A DNA stretch of 64,000 bases from Roseibium sp. MMSF_3544. GTDB taxonomy: Bacteria; Pseudomonadota; Alphaproteobacteria; Rhizobiales; Stappiaceae. A program made the position numbers and the translations under genes. The notes under the pieces are model-generated. The model saw only the letters and a list, made by a program, of their open reading frames with translations. It had not been told where the DNA came from and ran no database searches. Positions 8,010 through 16,376 of this stretch are shown here, in pieces (within the stretch, counting starts at the first letter, position 1; each line of letters starts with the position of its first letter). Location: positions 62,001-126,000 of the forward strand of contig NZ_JASHKA010000007.1 in the NCBI RefSeq assembly GCF_030732845.1, written 5' to 3'.

Positions 8010-8766
8010 AGACATAAGCACACTCTTTGATCTGAGCGGCAAAGTTGCCTGCGTGACCGGGGCAAGTTCCGGTCTCGGGCGCCGTGCCGCGACGGTCCTG
8101 GCGAATGCCGGCGCTTCTGTTGTCGGCGTTGCGCGGAGGTCGTCGGATCTTGAAGACTGGAGGCGGGAAGCAGGGGGCCAGACCGCAGCCGTGACAGCTG
8201 ATCTTGCCGATCAGGGCGCGCTTGACAACGTTGCCGGAAACATAGCCGGGCCATTCGGGCCTCCGCAAATTCTTGTGCACGCCGCCGGCATCAACACGCG
8301 CGAGGTCGCGGACGAGGTCACGCCGGAAGGCTGGGATGTGACGCTCACCCTCAATCTGACGATCCCGTTCTTTTTGTCTCAGGCCTTTGTCCCCGCCATG
8401 CGCGAAAGGCGCTGGGGCCGGATCGTCAACTTCGCCTCGCTGCAGACCACGCGTGCCTTCCCGGGCGGGATCGCCTACGGCGCGTCCAAGGGTGGTGTTG
8501 GCCAGATGACAAGGGCCATGGCCGAGGCCTGGTCAAAGGACGGAATCAATGCCAATGCCATCGGGCCGGGCTTTTTTCCGACCGAACTGACGGCTGCCGT
8601 TTTCGGAGACGAAGAGCGCGCGCAGCGCAACGCTGCGCAGACCTGCATCGGCCGCAACGGAAAAATGGAAGATCTCGACGGGCCGCTTCTATTTCTTTGC
8701 TCCGACGCATCTGCTTATGTGACAGGTCAGATCCTGATGGTCGACGGAGGGTTCACCGCAAAATGA
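7996..8766 (+). CDS. short-chain dehydrogenase, probable DHPS 2-dehydrogenase
   Basis: A 256-residue SDR with the cofactor motif TGASSGLGRRA near residue 22 and the catalytic Tyr-Lys in IAYGASKGG, preceded by the Ser-containing strand VNFASL. The C-terminus ASAYVTGQILMVDGGF is the classical SDR ending. It overlaps hpsN by 14 bases and the following alcohol dehydrogenase by 4. In characterised DHPS operons two unlike dehydrogenases, HpsO and HpsP, act at C2 and interconvert the DHPS enantiomers; this SDR and the next gene fit that pair. I do not assign which is O or P. Confidence 0.8.
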   Translation: MPTPEDISTLFDLSGKVACVTGASSGLGRRAATVLANAGASVVGVARRSSDLEDWRREAGGQTAAVTADLADQGALDNVAGNIAGPFGPPQILVHAAGINTREVADEVTPEGWDVTLTLNLTIPFFLSQAFVPAMRERRWGRIVNFASLQTTRAFPGGIAYGASKGGVGQMTRAMAEAWSKDGINANAIGPGFFPTELTAAVFGDEERAQRNAAQTCIGRNGKMEDLDGPLLFLCSDASAYVTGQILMVDGGFTAK

Positions 8767-9758
8767 AAGCGCTCGTCTATACCGGCCCGGAAGCCCAATC
8801 GTACCGGGAGGTCGCCGATCCGTCTCCCGCACACGGTGAAGCGCTCATCCGCGTTGCGCACACAGGCATCTGCGGTTCGGACATGCATGCGTTCCTGGGT
8901 CATGATGCGCGCAGGCCCGCACCGCTGATCCTCGGCCATGAGGTTGCGGGAACCGTGCTTTCCGGTTCGCTGGAAGGCAAGCGGGTCACGGTCAATCCTC
9001 TGGTGAGTTGCGGCAAATGCGAATTCTGCCTGTCCGGCCGGGACAATCTGTGCCCAGAGCGCCAGATCATCTCCATGCCGCCGCGAGAAGGCGGGTTCGC
9101 TGACTATCTGGCCATGCCGGAAGACAATCTGGTGGTTGTGCCGGACCATGTCAGCGATGCACAGGCAGCGCTTGCCGAACCGATTGCCTGCGGTTGGCAT
9201 GCCGTGCGGCTTGCCAAGCGCGCGCTCACCAGTGACCCGGAAAGAGCAAAGGCGCTTGTCTATGGCGGTGGCGCTATTGGACTGGGTGCCGCGCTTTCGC
9301 TGAAGGCACAGGGAATTGGGAATGTCCGACTTGTTGAACCCAATGAAGAGCGGGCACGGTTCCTCGAAAACGCCTGCGGCGTCAACGTCCTGACCCCTCA
9401 GGAGGCTGATGCAAGCGGACAGTACGATCTCATTGTTGACGGCGTTGGACATGCCGCAACACGTGCGGCAGCCTCCGCCCGCGCAAAGCCGGGCGGTGTC
9501 ATTGTTCATATCGGTCTCGGCTCGGCTGAGGGCGGGCTCGATATCCGCAGGATGACCCTTCAGGAAATCACCTTCATCGGAACCTACACCTACACGGCCC
9601 AGGACTTCCGCGACACCGCCAGCGCCATGTTTGAAGGTCGACTGGGTGCGCTTGACTGGACCGAAACCCGCCCCTTGTCGGATGGGCTGAAGGCATTCGC
9701 AGACTTGCGGGCCGGGCAGGTTGCAGTTCCGAAAATTCTACTCACACCAGACACTTGA
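8763..9758 (+). CDS. zinc-dependent alcohol dehydrogenase, probable DHPS 2-dehydrogenase
   Basis: A 331-residue MDR-type dehydrogenase. The catalytic zinc region GICGSDMHAFLGHD and GHEVAG is present, as is a structural zinc lobe with four Cys (SCGKCEFCLSGRDNLC). The NAD-binding motif is GGGAIGLGAALSL. The start overlaps the SDR stop (ATGA), so translation is coupled; a longer reading from 8697 is not needed. Together with the SDR it should equilibrate R- and S-DHPS through a 2-keto intermediate, as described for HpsO/HpsP. The substrate is inferred from context. Confidence 0.8.
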   Translation: MKALVYTGPEAQSYREVADPSPAHGEALIRVAHTGICGSDMHAFLGHDARRPAPLILGHEVAGTVLSGSLEGKRVTVNPLVSCGKCEFCLSGRDNLCPERQIISMPPREGGFADYLAMPEDNLVVVPDHVSDAQAALAEPIACGWHAVRLAKRALTSDPERAKALVYGGGAIGLGAALSLKAQGIGNVRLVEPNEERARFLENACGVNVLTPQEADASGQYDLIVDGVGHAATRAAASARAKPGGVIVHIGLGSAEGGLDIRRMTLQEITFIGTYTYTAQDFRDTASAMFEGRLGALDWTETRPLSDGLKAFADLRAGQVAVPKILLTPDT

Positions 9759-9768
9759 GGAGACATTC

Positions 9769-10059
9769 ATGTCTGAAATCCCCCATCTGCTTGTCCACGA
9801 GCATGCCGACAATGTCGGGGTGGTCGTTGTGGAAGGCCTGACAGCGGGCACTGACATGCTGTGCTGTGTTACCCACGACAATTCCACCTTTCGCCTGACA
9901 GCCGGTGCCGATGTGCCGATCGGGCACAAGATTGCACTCCAGGATCTGAAAGAGGGCGACACGGCCATGAAATACGGTGAGGACATCGGCAAGATCATTG
10001 CCGATATCCCAAAGGGCGGTCACGTCCATACCCACAATTGCAAAACGAAGCGCTGGTAA
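9769..10059 (+). CDS. suyA: (2R)-sulfolactate sulfo-lyase, small subunit
   Basis: A 96-residue SAF-domain protein of the UxaA N-terminal family, ending in the conserved GGHVHTHNCKTKRW. With SuyB it cleaves 3-sulfolactate to pyruvate and sulfite in the cytosol. The start is the ATG after TTGAGGAGAC. It lies 12 bases before suyB. The same two-gene architecture occurs in altronate dehydratase, but there the sugar-acid genes are adjacent; here hpsN and a ComC-like dehydrogenase flank it, so the sulfonate assignment is favoured. Confidence 0.9.
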   Translation: MSEIPHLLVHEHADNVGVVVVEGLTAGTDMLCCVTHDNSTFRLTAGADVPIGHKIALQDLKEGDTAMKYGEDIGKIIADIPKGGHVHTHNCKTKRW

Positions 10060-10071
10060 GGAGCCGTCCAG

Positions 10072-11253
10072 ATGTCCACCAAATATTCCAACATGACGGT
10101 CAAGGCCTACCGGCGCGAAAACGGCCGGGTCGGCGTCCGCAATCATGTCCTGATCCTGCCGGTTGATGACATTTCCAACGCAGCCTGCGAGGCTGTTGCG
10201 AACAACGTGAAGGGAACGCTTGCGATCCCGCATGCTTATGGCCGGCTGCAGTTCGGCGAAGATCTGGAACTGCATTTCCGCACCATGATCGGCACTGGCG
10301 CAAACCCGAATGTTGCCGCCGTTGTCGTGATCGGGATCGAGCCCGGCTGGACCAAACGGATTGCTGACGGCATCCGGGAAACCGGCAAGCCGGTCGCGGA
10401 GTTTTCCATTGAGCAGAACGGTGATTTCGAGACAATCCGCCGGGCCTCCTGGGCAGCGAAGGACTTCGTGCACAAGACGTCTGAATACCAGCGGGAAGAG
10501 TGTGCGCTGAACGAACTCTGGATCTCGACCAAATGCGGGGAGAGCGACACGACCACCGGTCTCGGCTCCTGTCCGACCGTCGGCAACATGTACGACAAGC
10601 TCTTGCCGGAAGGCATCACGGGGTTCTTCGGCGAAACCTCCGAGATCACGGGTGCTGAGCATATCTGCCAGAAACGGGCCATCAACGAAGAGGTGGGCGA
10701 GCGCTGGTACAAGATGTGGAAGGCCTATCAGGACGATGTCATCTTCGCCCACCAGACGGACGATCTTTCCGACAGCCAGCCGACCAAGGGCAACATCGAG
10801 GGTGGCCTGACAACGATCGAGGAAAAGGCGCTCGGCAATCTGGAAAAGATTGGACGGACAAGCCAATACATCGACATTCTCGATCCCGCGGAAGCCCCGC
10901 AATCCGGAAAGGGGCTCTACTTCATGGATTCCTCGTCTGCGGCTGCTGAATGCGTGACCCTGATGGCTGCGGGAGGCGCCGTGATCCATACCTTCCCGAC
11001 AGGGCAAGGCAACGTGGTCGGCAACCCGATTGTCCCGGTAATCAAGATCACCGCAAATCCGCGCACGGTTCGCACGATGAGCGAGCATGTGGACGTGGAC
11101 GTTTCCGGTATCTTGCGCCGGGAGATGACAATCGACGAAGCGGGCGACGAGTTGATTGACATGATCTGCCGGACTGCGAATGGCAGAAGCACTGCTGCCG
11201 AAGCCCTTGGTCACCGGGAATTCTCCATGACCAAGCTTTATCGCAGCGCTTAA
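10072..11253 (+). CDS. suyB: (2R)-sulfolactate sulfo-lyase, large subunit
   Basis: A 393-residue UxaA C-terminal family protein. Features typical of the subunit are [21 protein letters not shown] at the start, [16 protein letters not shown], a Cys-containing [20 protein letters not shown] that resembles the metal-site region, and the late [22 protein letters not shown]. With SuyA it releases sulfite from sulfolactate (EC 4.4.1.24), the desulfonation step. No sulfite dehydrogenase or exporter is in the window, so sulfite disposal must be encoded elsewhere. Confidence 0.92.
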   Translation: MSTKYSNMTVKAYRRENGRVGVRNHVLILPVDDISNAACEAVANNVKGTLAIPHAYGRLQFGEDLELHFRTMIGTGANPNVAAVVVIGIEPGWTKRIADGIRETGKPVAEFSIEQNGDFETIRRASWAAKDFVHKTSEYQREECALNELWISTKCGESDTTTGLGSCPTVGNMYDKLLPEGITGFFGETSEITGAEHICQKRAINEEVGERWYKMWKAYQDDVIFAHQTDDLSDSQPTKGNIEGGLTTIEEKALGNLEKIGRTSQYIDILDPAEAPQSGKGLYFMDSSSAAAECVTLMAAGGAVIHTFPTGQGNVVGNPIVPVIKITANPRTVRTMSEHVDVDVSGILRREMTIDEAGDELIDMICRTANGRSTAAEALGHREFSMTKLYRSA

Positions 11254-11259
11254 GGAAAC

Positions 11260-11292
11260 GATCCGGTGGCCGGTTTGCCGGCCACCGGGATC
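11260..11292 (+). promoter_or_regulatory. strong intercistronic hairpin between suyB and the sulfolactate dehydrogenase
   Basis: CCGGTGGCCGG, TTTG, CCGGCCACCGG is a perfect 11-base-pair stem (11263-11288) flanked by GAT/ATC complementarity. No T run follows, and the downstream gene begins at 11305 with a ribosome site just after the stem. It likely stabilises the suyAB message or partly reduces downstream expression. Confidence 0.6.
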
Positions 11293-11304
11293 TGAAGGGA
11301 AATC

Positions 11305-12312
11305 ATGCAAGCTTCCGAACGTCTCAGTCTGTCCGACGCTGAGGCCCTGATCACATCGGCTTTCGTTGCCGCAAGCGTGCCGGAGCCCGCCGCCCATTCT
11401 GTTGCCAGGGCACTTGTTGCCGCTGAAGCGGAAGGTCAGGTCGGTCACGGGTTTTCGCGCGTCGAGGACTATATCGCGCAAGTTAAAACCGGGAAGATCA
11501 AGGCGGATGCCGTTGTTGAGATCCAAGAAGCCGGAACAACCAGCCTCCTGGCTGATGCCGGCAACGGATTTGCCTATCCGGCGCTCGATGCGGTCATCGA
11601 AAGGGGGGCAGATCTGGCCCTTCAACACGGCTGCGCCATAATGGGAATTACCCGCTCTCATCACTGCGGTGCCTTGTCCATCCAGGTGGAAAAGCTGGGA
11701 CGCAAGGGTCTGGTCGCGATCATGGTGGCGAATTCCCCCGCAGCGATGGCACCCTTCGGCGCCAAGGACGCTGTCTTCGGCACCAACCCGATCGCTTTTT
11801 CCGCGCCACGCGACGGTACCGACCCGTTGGTGATCGATCTTTCGCTGTCCACGGTTGCCCGTGGCAAGGTCATGAATGCGCACAAGGCGGGCAAGCCTAT
11901 TCCCGAAGGTTGGGCGCTCGACAGCGACGGCAATCCAACCACCGATGCAGCCGCTGCCCTTGCCGGGACAATGCTGCCGGTCGGTGGAGCGAAAGGCACG
12001 GGCCTCGCGCTAATGGTCGAAATTCTCGCCTCGGTCATGACCGGGGCAGCCTTCAGCAATCAGGCTTCCTCCTTCTTCAAGGCCGATGGGCCACCGCCCG
12101 GTGTCGGTCAGTTCTTGATTGCGATGAAGCCGCAGGACGACCTCTTCGGGTCACGGCTCGAGGACTTGCTCGGACTTATCGAAAACATGGAAAGCGCGCG
12201 GCTGCCGGGCACACGGAGGGCTACCGCCATCCGGGAAGCGGTCGGGAATGGCATAGACGTGCCAAAACGATATCTGGATGCGATCCGGCCGCTTGCAGGC
12301 GGTCCTGCGTGA
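11305..12312 (+). CDS. comC: ComC-like (2R)-3-sulfolactate dehydrogenase
   Basis: A 335-residue member of the malate/L-lactate/sulfolactate dehydrogenase family (Ldh2/YiaK fold). Visible landmarks are GHGFSRVEDYI, the ITRSHHCGAL region with the likely catalytic His, and FGTNPIAFSAPR for NAD(P) binding. In sulfolactate-using bacteria ComC reduces 3-sulfopyruvate to the R form, which is the SuyAB substrate; with HpsN and SuyAB adjacent this is the best reading. A partner S-sulfolactate dehydrogenase (SlcC) is not in the window, so the role could instead be oxidation of one sulfolactate isomer. Confidence 0.75.
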   Translation: MQASERLSLSDAEALITSAFVAASVPEPAAHSVARALVAAEAEGQVGHGFSRVEDYIAQVKTGKIKADAVVEIQEAGTTSLLADAGNGFAYPALDAVIERGADLALQHGCAIMGITRSHHCGALSIQVEKLGRKGLVAIMVANSPAAMAPFGAKDAVFGTNPIAFSAPRDGTDPLVIDLSLSTVARGKVMNAHKAGKPIPEGWALDSDGNPTTDAAAALAGTMLPVGGAKGTGLALMVEILASVMTGAAFSNQASSFFKADGPPPGVGQFLIAMKPQDDLFGSRLEDLLGLIENMESARLPGTRRATAIREAVGNGIDVPKRYLDAIRPLAGGPA

Positions 12313-12343
12313 GCAGCCAGCGGAACAGAAGGGTTTTGAACCG

Positions 12344-12754
12344 ATGTACAAGCATATCCTCATTCCTGTCGCGCTTGATCATGAAACACTGATTGCCCGA
12401 AAGCTGGATATTGCCCGTCACCTTCTGGCCGACGACGGTCAGATTACGCTGCTCACCGTTCTGGAAAACATCCCAGGGTTTGTTTCGGAATTCGTTGATC
12501 TGAAGATCGACAATCATCTGACCAAGAAAATCGAAGACAAGTTGCGCAATGCGGTCGGAAATGACGGCAAGACGGCGTGCGAAGTCGTTCAGGGAAAGCC
12601 CGGCGTGGAGATCGCAAGGTTTGCTGAAAACAAGCACGCCGATCTCATCATCGTCGGCTCGCACCATCCCTCTGCGCAGGACTATTTTCTCGGCTCAACT
12701 GCTTCAAGGGTGGTGCGGCGGTCCGGTTGTTCCGTCTTCGTGGTCAGGGACTGA
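12344..12754 (+). CDS. universal stress protein (UspA family)
   Basis: A 136-residue Usp domain beginning MYKHILIPVALD and ending RSGCSVFVVRD. The nucleotide loop is atypical: GSHHPSAQDYFLGSTA keeps the final GS(T) but lacks the usual first G-x2-G. It closes the DHPS operon, 31 bases after comC, and is followed by a strong terminator. Usp proteins accompany several TRAP transporters (TeaD of the ectoine TRAP system is a characterised case), so a regulatory role on the transporter is possible. The start is the ATG at 12344; an earlier in-frame reading overlaps comC without a ribosome site. Confidence 0.85.
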   Translation: MYKHILIPVALDHETLIARKLDIARHLLADDGQITLLTVLENIPGFVSEFVDLKIDNHLTKKIEDKLRNAVGNDGKTACEVVQGKPGVEIARFAENKHADLIIVGSHHPSAQDYFLGSTASRVVRRSGCSVFVVRD

Positions 12755-12775
12755 TCTGCAGCGCGAGACAGGTTG

Positions 12776-12811
12776 AGGCAGCAGGCGGCAATTGCGGCCT
12801 GCTGCCTTTTT
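12776..12811 (+). terminator. Rho-independent terminator of the DHPS operon
   Basis: AGGCAGCAGGC pairs perfectly with GCCTGCTGCCT (11 base pairs, 10-base loop) and is followed by TTTT. It lies 21 bases after the Usp stop and faces the convergent SnoaL-like gene. Confidence 0.88.
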
Positions 12812-12824
12812 GTGGCGCTTGGCG

Positions 12825-13814
12825 TCAGCGATCTGCCTGTTCTGCGATCAGGTTCCGGCCCATTTGCTGAAAGAGATCCAGATAGTCGAGCAGAACCCAG
12901 TTCTCCATAATCTTTCCATCTGCGCAGCGGTAGAAATCCATGACGCGAAGGGTCAGCGACTTGCCGGAAGCCGGAACGCCCAGATAGTCCGCCTGGTGGG
13001 TCATGGTCATGGATGGCCAGCCGCTGACCGCTGCGTAGTTTTCATCACCGATCCGGCAGTAATGATTGCCGCCGATACGGTCCGGAAACGCGGTCAGGAA
13101 AGCTGCCCGGTGATCCTTTTCAAAGCCGCTCCAGCGATAGTTCGAACCGATCCCGCCCGGACCATACCAGAGCATGTCATCGTGCCAGTAGCCGTCTTCG
13201 CCGGTCTGCTTGTTCGATGTGAAGGTCTTTGGGTCGTAGTTCTTGAGGTCCGCGAGCATGGCCTCGCACAGGTCGAGCGTTTTTTCTCCATCGCCCTGTC
13301 CGGACGGCAGAACACCGTCATGCGTTGCCGGCCCTGGAAACAGCATTTCAGTGCCGAGTATTCGGGGCAGGGGAAACCGGCCGGCCTGACGCATCAGGTC
13401 GATGAGGTCGATGATGATCTTGGCTTCCGAAATCCGGCCGTCCGGTTCGATGCGGTAGAACTCTCCCGACCTTAGAAAGGTGAGATGATTTGACGGCCGA
13501 ACACCGAAGAGAGATTTTTCGAAGTTGCCGACGTAGTGAGCGACGCTGGTAACCCAGTGGCCACCTGGAGCCCGCCGGTTGGGCCCGCCGATGAAGATTT
13601 CGTCCCGGCGTCGGACATGACTCAGAGCCTCTTTCAGGGGTGCAAAAAAGCTCTCCCGAACGCTCTGCCGACCAGTCAATCGATTGACGGGATGAGCGAC
13701 GTCCCAGATGACGTCTTCGGTTAAGTGACTGGAAATCAGGTCTTCTTCTTCTGCTGCCGTCGCCGTTAGTATGGTGCTGAGGAAGCTGTGCGGCACTTGC
13801 CGGAAATCGGACAT
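12825..13814 (-). CDS. two-domain SnoaL/NTF2-like protein, copy 1
   Basis: A 329-residue protein of two consecutive SnoaL-like (NTF2-fold) domains, about residues 10-145 and 190-320. The first has VIWDVAHPVNRLTGR and a HWVTSVAHYVGNF strand; the second has DDMLWYGPGGIGSNYRWSGFEKDH and the typical final strand LRVMDFYRCADGKIMENWVLLDYLDLFQQMG. Close sequence kinship with the 20602 protein is visible (LGxExxxPGPATHDG, WYGPxGIG). SnoaL folds act as cyclases, isomerases, hydratases or binding proteins; the reaction is unknown. It is divergent from the ABC operon and shares its operator region. Confidence 0.8.
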   Translation of the reverse strand: MSDFRQVPHSFLSTILTATAAEEEDLISSHLTEDVIWDVAHPVNRLTGRQSVRESFFAPLKEALSHVRRRDEIFIGGPNRRAPGGHWVTSVAHYVGNFEKSLFGVRPSNHLTFLRSGEFYRIEPDGRISEAKIIIDLIDLMRQAGRFPLPRILGTEMLFPGPATHDGVLPSGQGDGEKTLDLCEAMLADLKNYDPKTFTSNKQTGEDGYWHDDMLWYGPGGIGSNYRWSGFEKDHRAAFLTAFPDRIGGNHYCRIGDENYAAVSGWPSMTMTHQADYLGVPASGKSLTLRVMDFYRCADGKIMENWVLLDYLDLFQQMGRNLIAEQADR

Positions 13815-13857
13815 TTTGAACCTTGTGGGGTTTATGGAGATCTACGTATAGCAACAA

Positions 13858-13877
13858 TTTTGCATTCGTATGCAAAA
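13858..13877. promoter_or_regulatory. LacI-type operator 1 of the second catabolic cluster
   Basis: TTTTGCATTCGTATGCAAAA, perfectly palindromic except for the central bases, lies 44 bases upstream of the minus-strand SnoaL gene. It matches the sites at 13913 and 19192, so all three probably bind the LacI protein encoded at 22415. Confidence 0.7.
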
Positions 13878-13912
13878 AATCATTGCCAAAGTCATTTCTC
13901 TGTGTCTAGCTA

Positions 13913-13932
13913 ATTTGCATAGGAATGCAAAA
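13913..13932. promoter_or_regulatory. LacI-type operator 2 of the second catabolic cluster
   Basis: ATTTGCATAGGAATGCAAAA has the same TTTGCAT-N4-ATGCAAA arms and lies 32 bases before the GTG start of the ABC ATPase gene. Its centre is 55 bases from operator 1, a spacing that would permit repression of both divergent promoters or DNA looping. Confidence 0.7.
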
Positions 13933-13964
13933 TTTGGCTCGCGGACAGTCGAGGAGGGGACGCT

Positions 13965-15020
13965 GTGGCTGAAATCCAGCTAAGAAATGTGTCGAAACGC
14001 TGGGGATCTTTTGTCGGTGTCGACAATTTCGACCTGACCATCGCTGACCGCGAATTTCTGGTTTTGCTTGGACCGTCCGGATGCGGCAAGACAACGACCA
14101 TGCGCATGATCGCCGGTCTGGAAGATGCCACGGGCGGCGAGATCGTCATTGGTGACAGGGTCGTCAATGATCTCGACCCTAAAGACCGGGACATTGCCAT
14201 GGTGTTCCAGTCCTACGGTCTTTATCCGAATATGAATGTCTACGAGAATATCCGCTTTCCGCTGAAGGTTCGGAAGGTGGATCCTGCGACCCACGACGAA
14301 CGGGTGCGCCGGGCGAGTGCGATGGTTGAGCTGGACGAATTCCTGCACCGCAAGCCCGCAGAGCTCTCCGGTGGTCAGCGCCAGCGCGTGGCGCTTGCGC
14401 GCGCCATCGTTCGCGAACCGAACGTCTTCCTGATGGATGAGCCGCTGTCCAACCTAGACGCCAAATTGCGGGTTTCGACGCGGGCGCAGATCAAAAACCT
14501 TCAGCATGAACTGCAGGTCACCACGATTTACGTCACCCATGACCAGATCGAAGCGATGACGCTCGCCGATCGGGTCGTGGTGATGCAGCGTGGCATCGTG
14601 CAGCAGGTTGGTTCCCCGACGGAGATTTACGACCGGCCTGCAAACACATTCGTTGCCAGCTTTATCGGCTCACCCGCCATGAACCTGATGGAAGGCGCCT
14701 TGTCGGGTGGAACCTTCACCGGCGAAAACGTGACCATCAACGGTCTCAACGGACCGGACGGCCCGATAACGCTGGGCTTCCGCGCCGAGGATGCTGCTGT
14801 TGCCGAGAGCAGCGCGGAAGCGGAAATCAGCGCTCCTGTCTACACCATGGAACTGCTTGGCGACGCCACCATGATCACGGTGAAGGCTGGTGGCGCATTG
14901 GTGTCCGTGAAGGCAAACAAGGACTTCCGGATCGAAATCGACGAGACGGTCGGTTTGCATATTCCAGCTGATATTTGCCATCTTTTCAATCACGAGACAG
15001 GCGCGCGCATTGACGCGTAA
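13965..15020 (+). CDS. ABC importer ATPase, CUT1/UgpC-MsmX type
   Basis: A 351-residue ATPase. Walker A is GPSGCGKTT (residues 36-44), the signature LSGGQRQRVALARA follows near residue 135, Walker B is VFLMDEPLSNLDAKLR, and a His switch lies in YVTHDQ. A C-terminal TOBE-type regulatory domain (about residues 240-350) is retained. The start is GTG after a strong GAGGAGGGG. It is first in an operon with a binding protein and two permeases, all belonging to a carbohydrate-type family. It energises uptake of the unknown substrate of this cluster. Confidence 0.92.
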   Translation: MAEIQLRNVSKRWGSFVGVDNFDLTIADREFLVLLGPSGCGKTTTMRMIAGLEDATGGEIVIGDRVVNDLDPKDRDIAMVFQSYGLYPNMNVYENIRFPLKVRKVDPATHDERVRRASAMVELDEFLHRKPAELSGGQRQRVALARAIVREPNVFLMDEPLSNLDAKLRVSTRAQIKNLQHELQVTTIYVTHDQIEAMTLADRVVVMQRGIVQQVGSPTEIYDRPANTFVASFIGSPAMNLMEGALSGGTFTGENVTINGLNGPDGPITLGFRAEDAAVAESSAEAEISAPVYTMELLGDATMITVKAGGALVSVKANKDFRIEIDETVGLHIPADICHLFNHETGARIDA

Positions 15021-15059
15021 ACCCGTCCGGACCCGGCACTTCGCCGAAAAAACCAGAGC

Positions 15060-15075
15060 TGCGCCCTTCGGCGCA
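15060..15075 (+). promoter_or_regulatory. short hairpin before the ABC binding-protein gene
   Basis: TGCGCC, CTTC, GGCGCA forms a 6-base-pair stem with a UUCG-like loop, 40 bases past the ATPase stop and 24 bases before the next start. It may separate the ATPase message from the more abundant binding-protein message. Confidence 0.45.
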
Positions 15076-15099
15076 TGGAACAGCAGGGAGACCTGACAG

Positions 15100-16305
15100 A
15101 TGTTGAAGAAACTGCTTCTTGCCGGCGCGATGTCGCTGGCGGTCACCGGTGCGGCAAGCGCCTGTGATTTCGAGAACACCACACCGGTGAAATCCCTTTC
15201 CGCAGGCTTTGAGGCCTGGAAAGCCGTTACCTCGTTCATGGCAAAGTGCGGCGATTTCGAAGCCGAGCTTGACCAGGAATTCCGCACCAAGCAACCGGCC
15301 GCCTTTGCCGCAGATCCTTCGCTTTACCAGATCGGGGGCGTCGCCAACGGCACTCTGGTTCCGCTGATGAACGAGGGCACCGTTCGTCCGCTCGATGGTC
15401 TGGTGGAGAAATACGGCCAGAACCTCACTCCGAACCAGCTCATCAAGATCAACGGCGAAACCATGGCGATTGCCATGATGGTGAACGCTCAGCACCTGAT
15501 GTACCGCGAGGATATTCTGACCGAACTGGGCATTCCGGTTCCCAAGACCTATGACGAGGTTCTGGCAGCCGCGGCAAAGATCAAGGACGCCGGTGTCGTC
15601 GAATATCCGATTGGCGCAACCATGAAGACCGGCTGGAACCTCGGCCAGGAATTCGTAAACATGTATCTGGGCATGGGCGGTGAGTTCTTCGGCCCGGACA
15701 ATGAAGCGACAATTGAAAACGAGCAGGGCGTCGCTTCCCTTGAGATGCTCAAGAAGCTGACCGAGTACATGGATCCGGAATATCTCGTTTCCGATTCCAC
15801 CTACGTTCAGCAGCAGTTCCAGCAGGGCAAGATTGCGATGGCGAACCTGTGGGCGAGCCGCGCAGGTGCCATGGATGATGCCAACGAATCCCAAGTTGTC
15901 GGCAAGGTGAAGATGGCCGGCGCCCCGACCGCGGATGCACGTGCCGCATCGACGATCTGGTGGGACGGTATCGTTATTGCTAACAACACGTCCGATGAAG
16001 AAGCTGAAGCGGCTTTCCGTGTCGCCATGAACGGCATGACACCGGAAATGGTGAAGGAAAACAACGACGTGGCCGTATGGCTGATCGAGGGTTACGTGCC
16101 CGGTCCGCTTGCGCTTGGTGTTGTGCAGACGGCTGAAGCAGGTGCACTGCCTTATCCTGCAAGCTCGCAGATGGGCCTGATGCACACAGCGCTCGGCAAT
16201 GGTGTCGCCGACTTCCTGACGGGAGCAAAAGACGCCCAGACCACCTTGAAGGACATCGCTGGCGCCTACACGACGTCGGCCAAAGAAGCTGGCCTGATCA
16301 AGTAA
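15100..16305 (+). CDS. ABC importer solute-binding protein, family 1
   Basis: A 401-residue periplasmic protein with a Sec signal peptide (MLKKLLLAGAMSLAVTGAASA, cleavage before Cys22). That Cys is followed by DF and lacks a clear LAGC lipobox, so I read it as soluble rather than a lipoprotein. C22 and C51 could form a disulfide. The sugar-binding-protein (MalE/UgpB) pattern is present, such as VPKTYDEVLAAAAKIKDAGV and FQQGKIAMANLWASRAG. Many aromatic and acidic residues in the cleft region fit a polar, possibly polyol or sugar-acid ligand, but this is inference only. Confidence 0.9.
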   Translation: MLKKLLLAGAMSLAVTGAASACDFENTTPVKSLSAGFEAWKAVTSFMAKCGDFEAELDQEFRTKQPAAFAADPSLYQIGGVANGTLVPLMNEGTVRPLDGLVEKYGQNLTPNQLIKINGETMAIAMMVNAQHLMYREDILTELGIPVPKTYDEVLAAAAKIKDAGVVEYPIGATMKTGWNLGQEFVNMYLGMGGEFFGPDNEATIENEQGVASLEMLKKLTEYMDPEYLVSDSTYVQQQFQQGKIAMANLWASRAGAMDDANESQVVGKVKMAGAPTADARAASTIWWDGIVIANNTSDEEAEAAFRVAMNGMTPEMVKENNDVAVWLIEGYVPGPLALGVVQTAEAGALPYPASSQMGLMHTALGNGVADFLTGAKDAQTTLKDIAGAYTTSAKEAGLIK

Positions 16306-16323
16306 GCCGGCGACCGTCCTTGC

Positions 16324-16343
16324 GGAGGGCGTAAGCGCCCTTC
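16324..16343 (+). promoter_or_regulatory. intercistronic hairpin after the ABC binding protein
   Basis: GAGGGCG, TAAG, CGCCCTT makes a 7-base-pair stem including a G-T pair, with no T tract, between the binding-protein stop and the first permease. Its position matches the hairpin after the TRAP binding protein and suggests 3' mRNA protection. Confidence 0.5.
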
Positions 16344-16376
16344 GCCCTATCCAAGCACGTTTCATGGGAGGGCAGC

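Noticed and set aside
9769..11253. SuyA/SuyB as altronate dehydratase (UxaA)
   Set aside because: Family and domain split are the same, but uronate genes are absent and the neighbours hpsN and comC point to sulfolactate.
9742..11883. Long minus-strand open frame (713 codons) opposite suyAB and comC
   Set aside because: It is antisense to three well-supported genes, has no protein-family resemblance, and is explained by third-position GC bias. The same applies to long antisense frames at 5434-6813, 14986-16392, 50082-51479 and 57227-59062.
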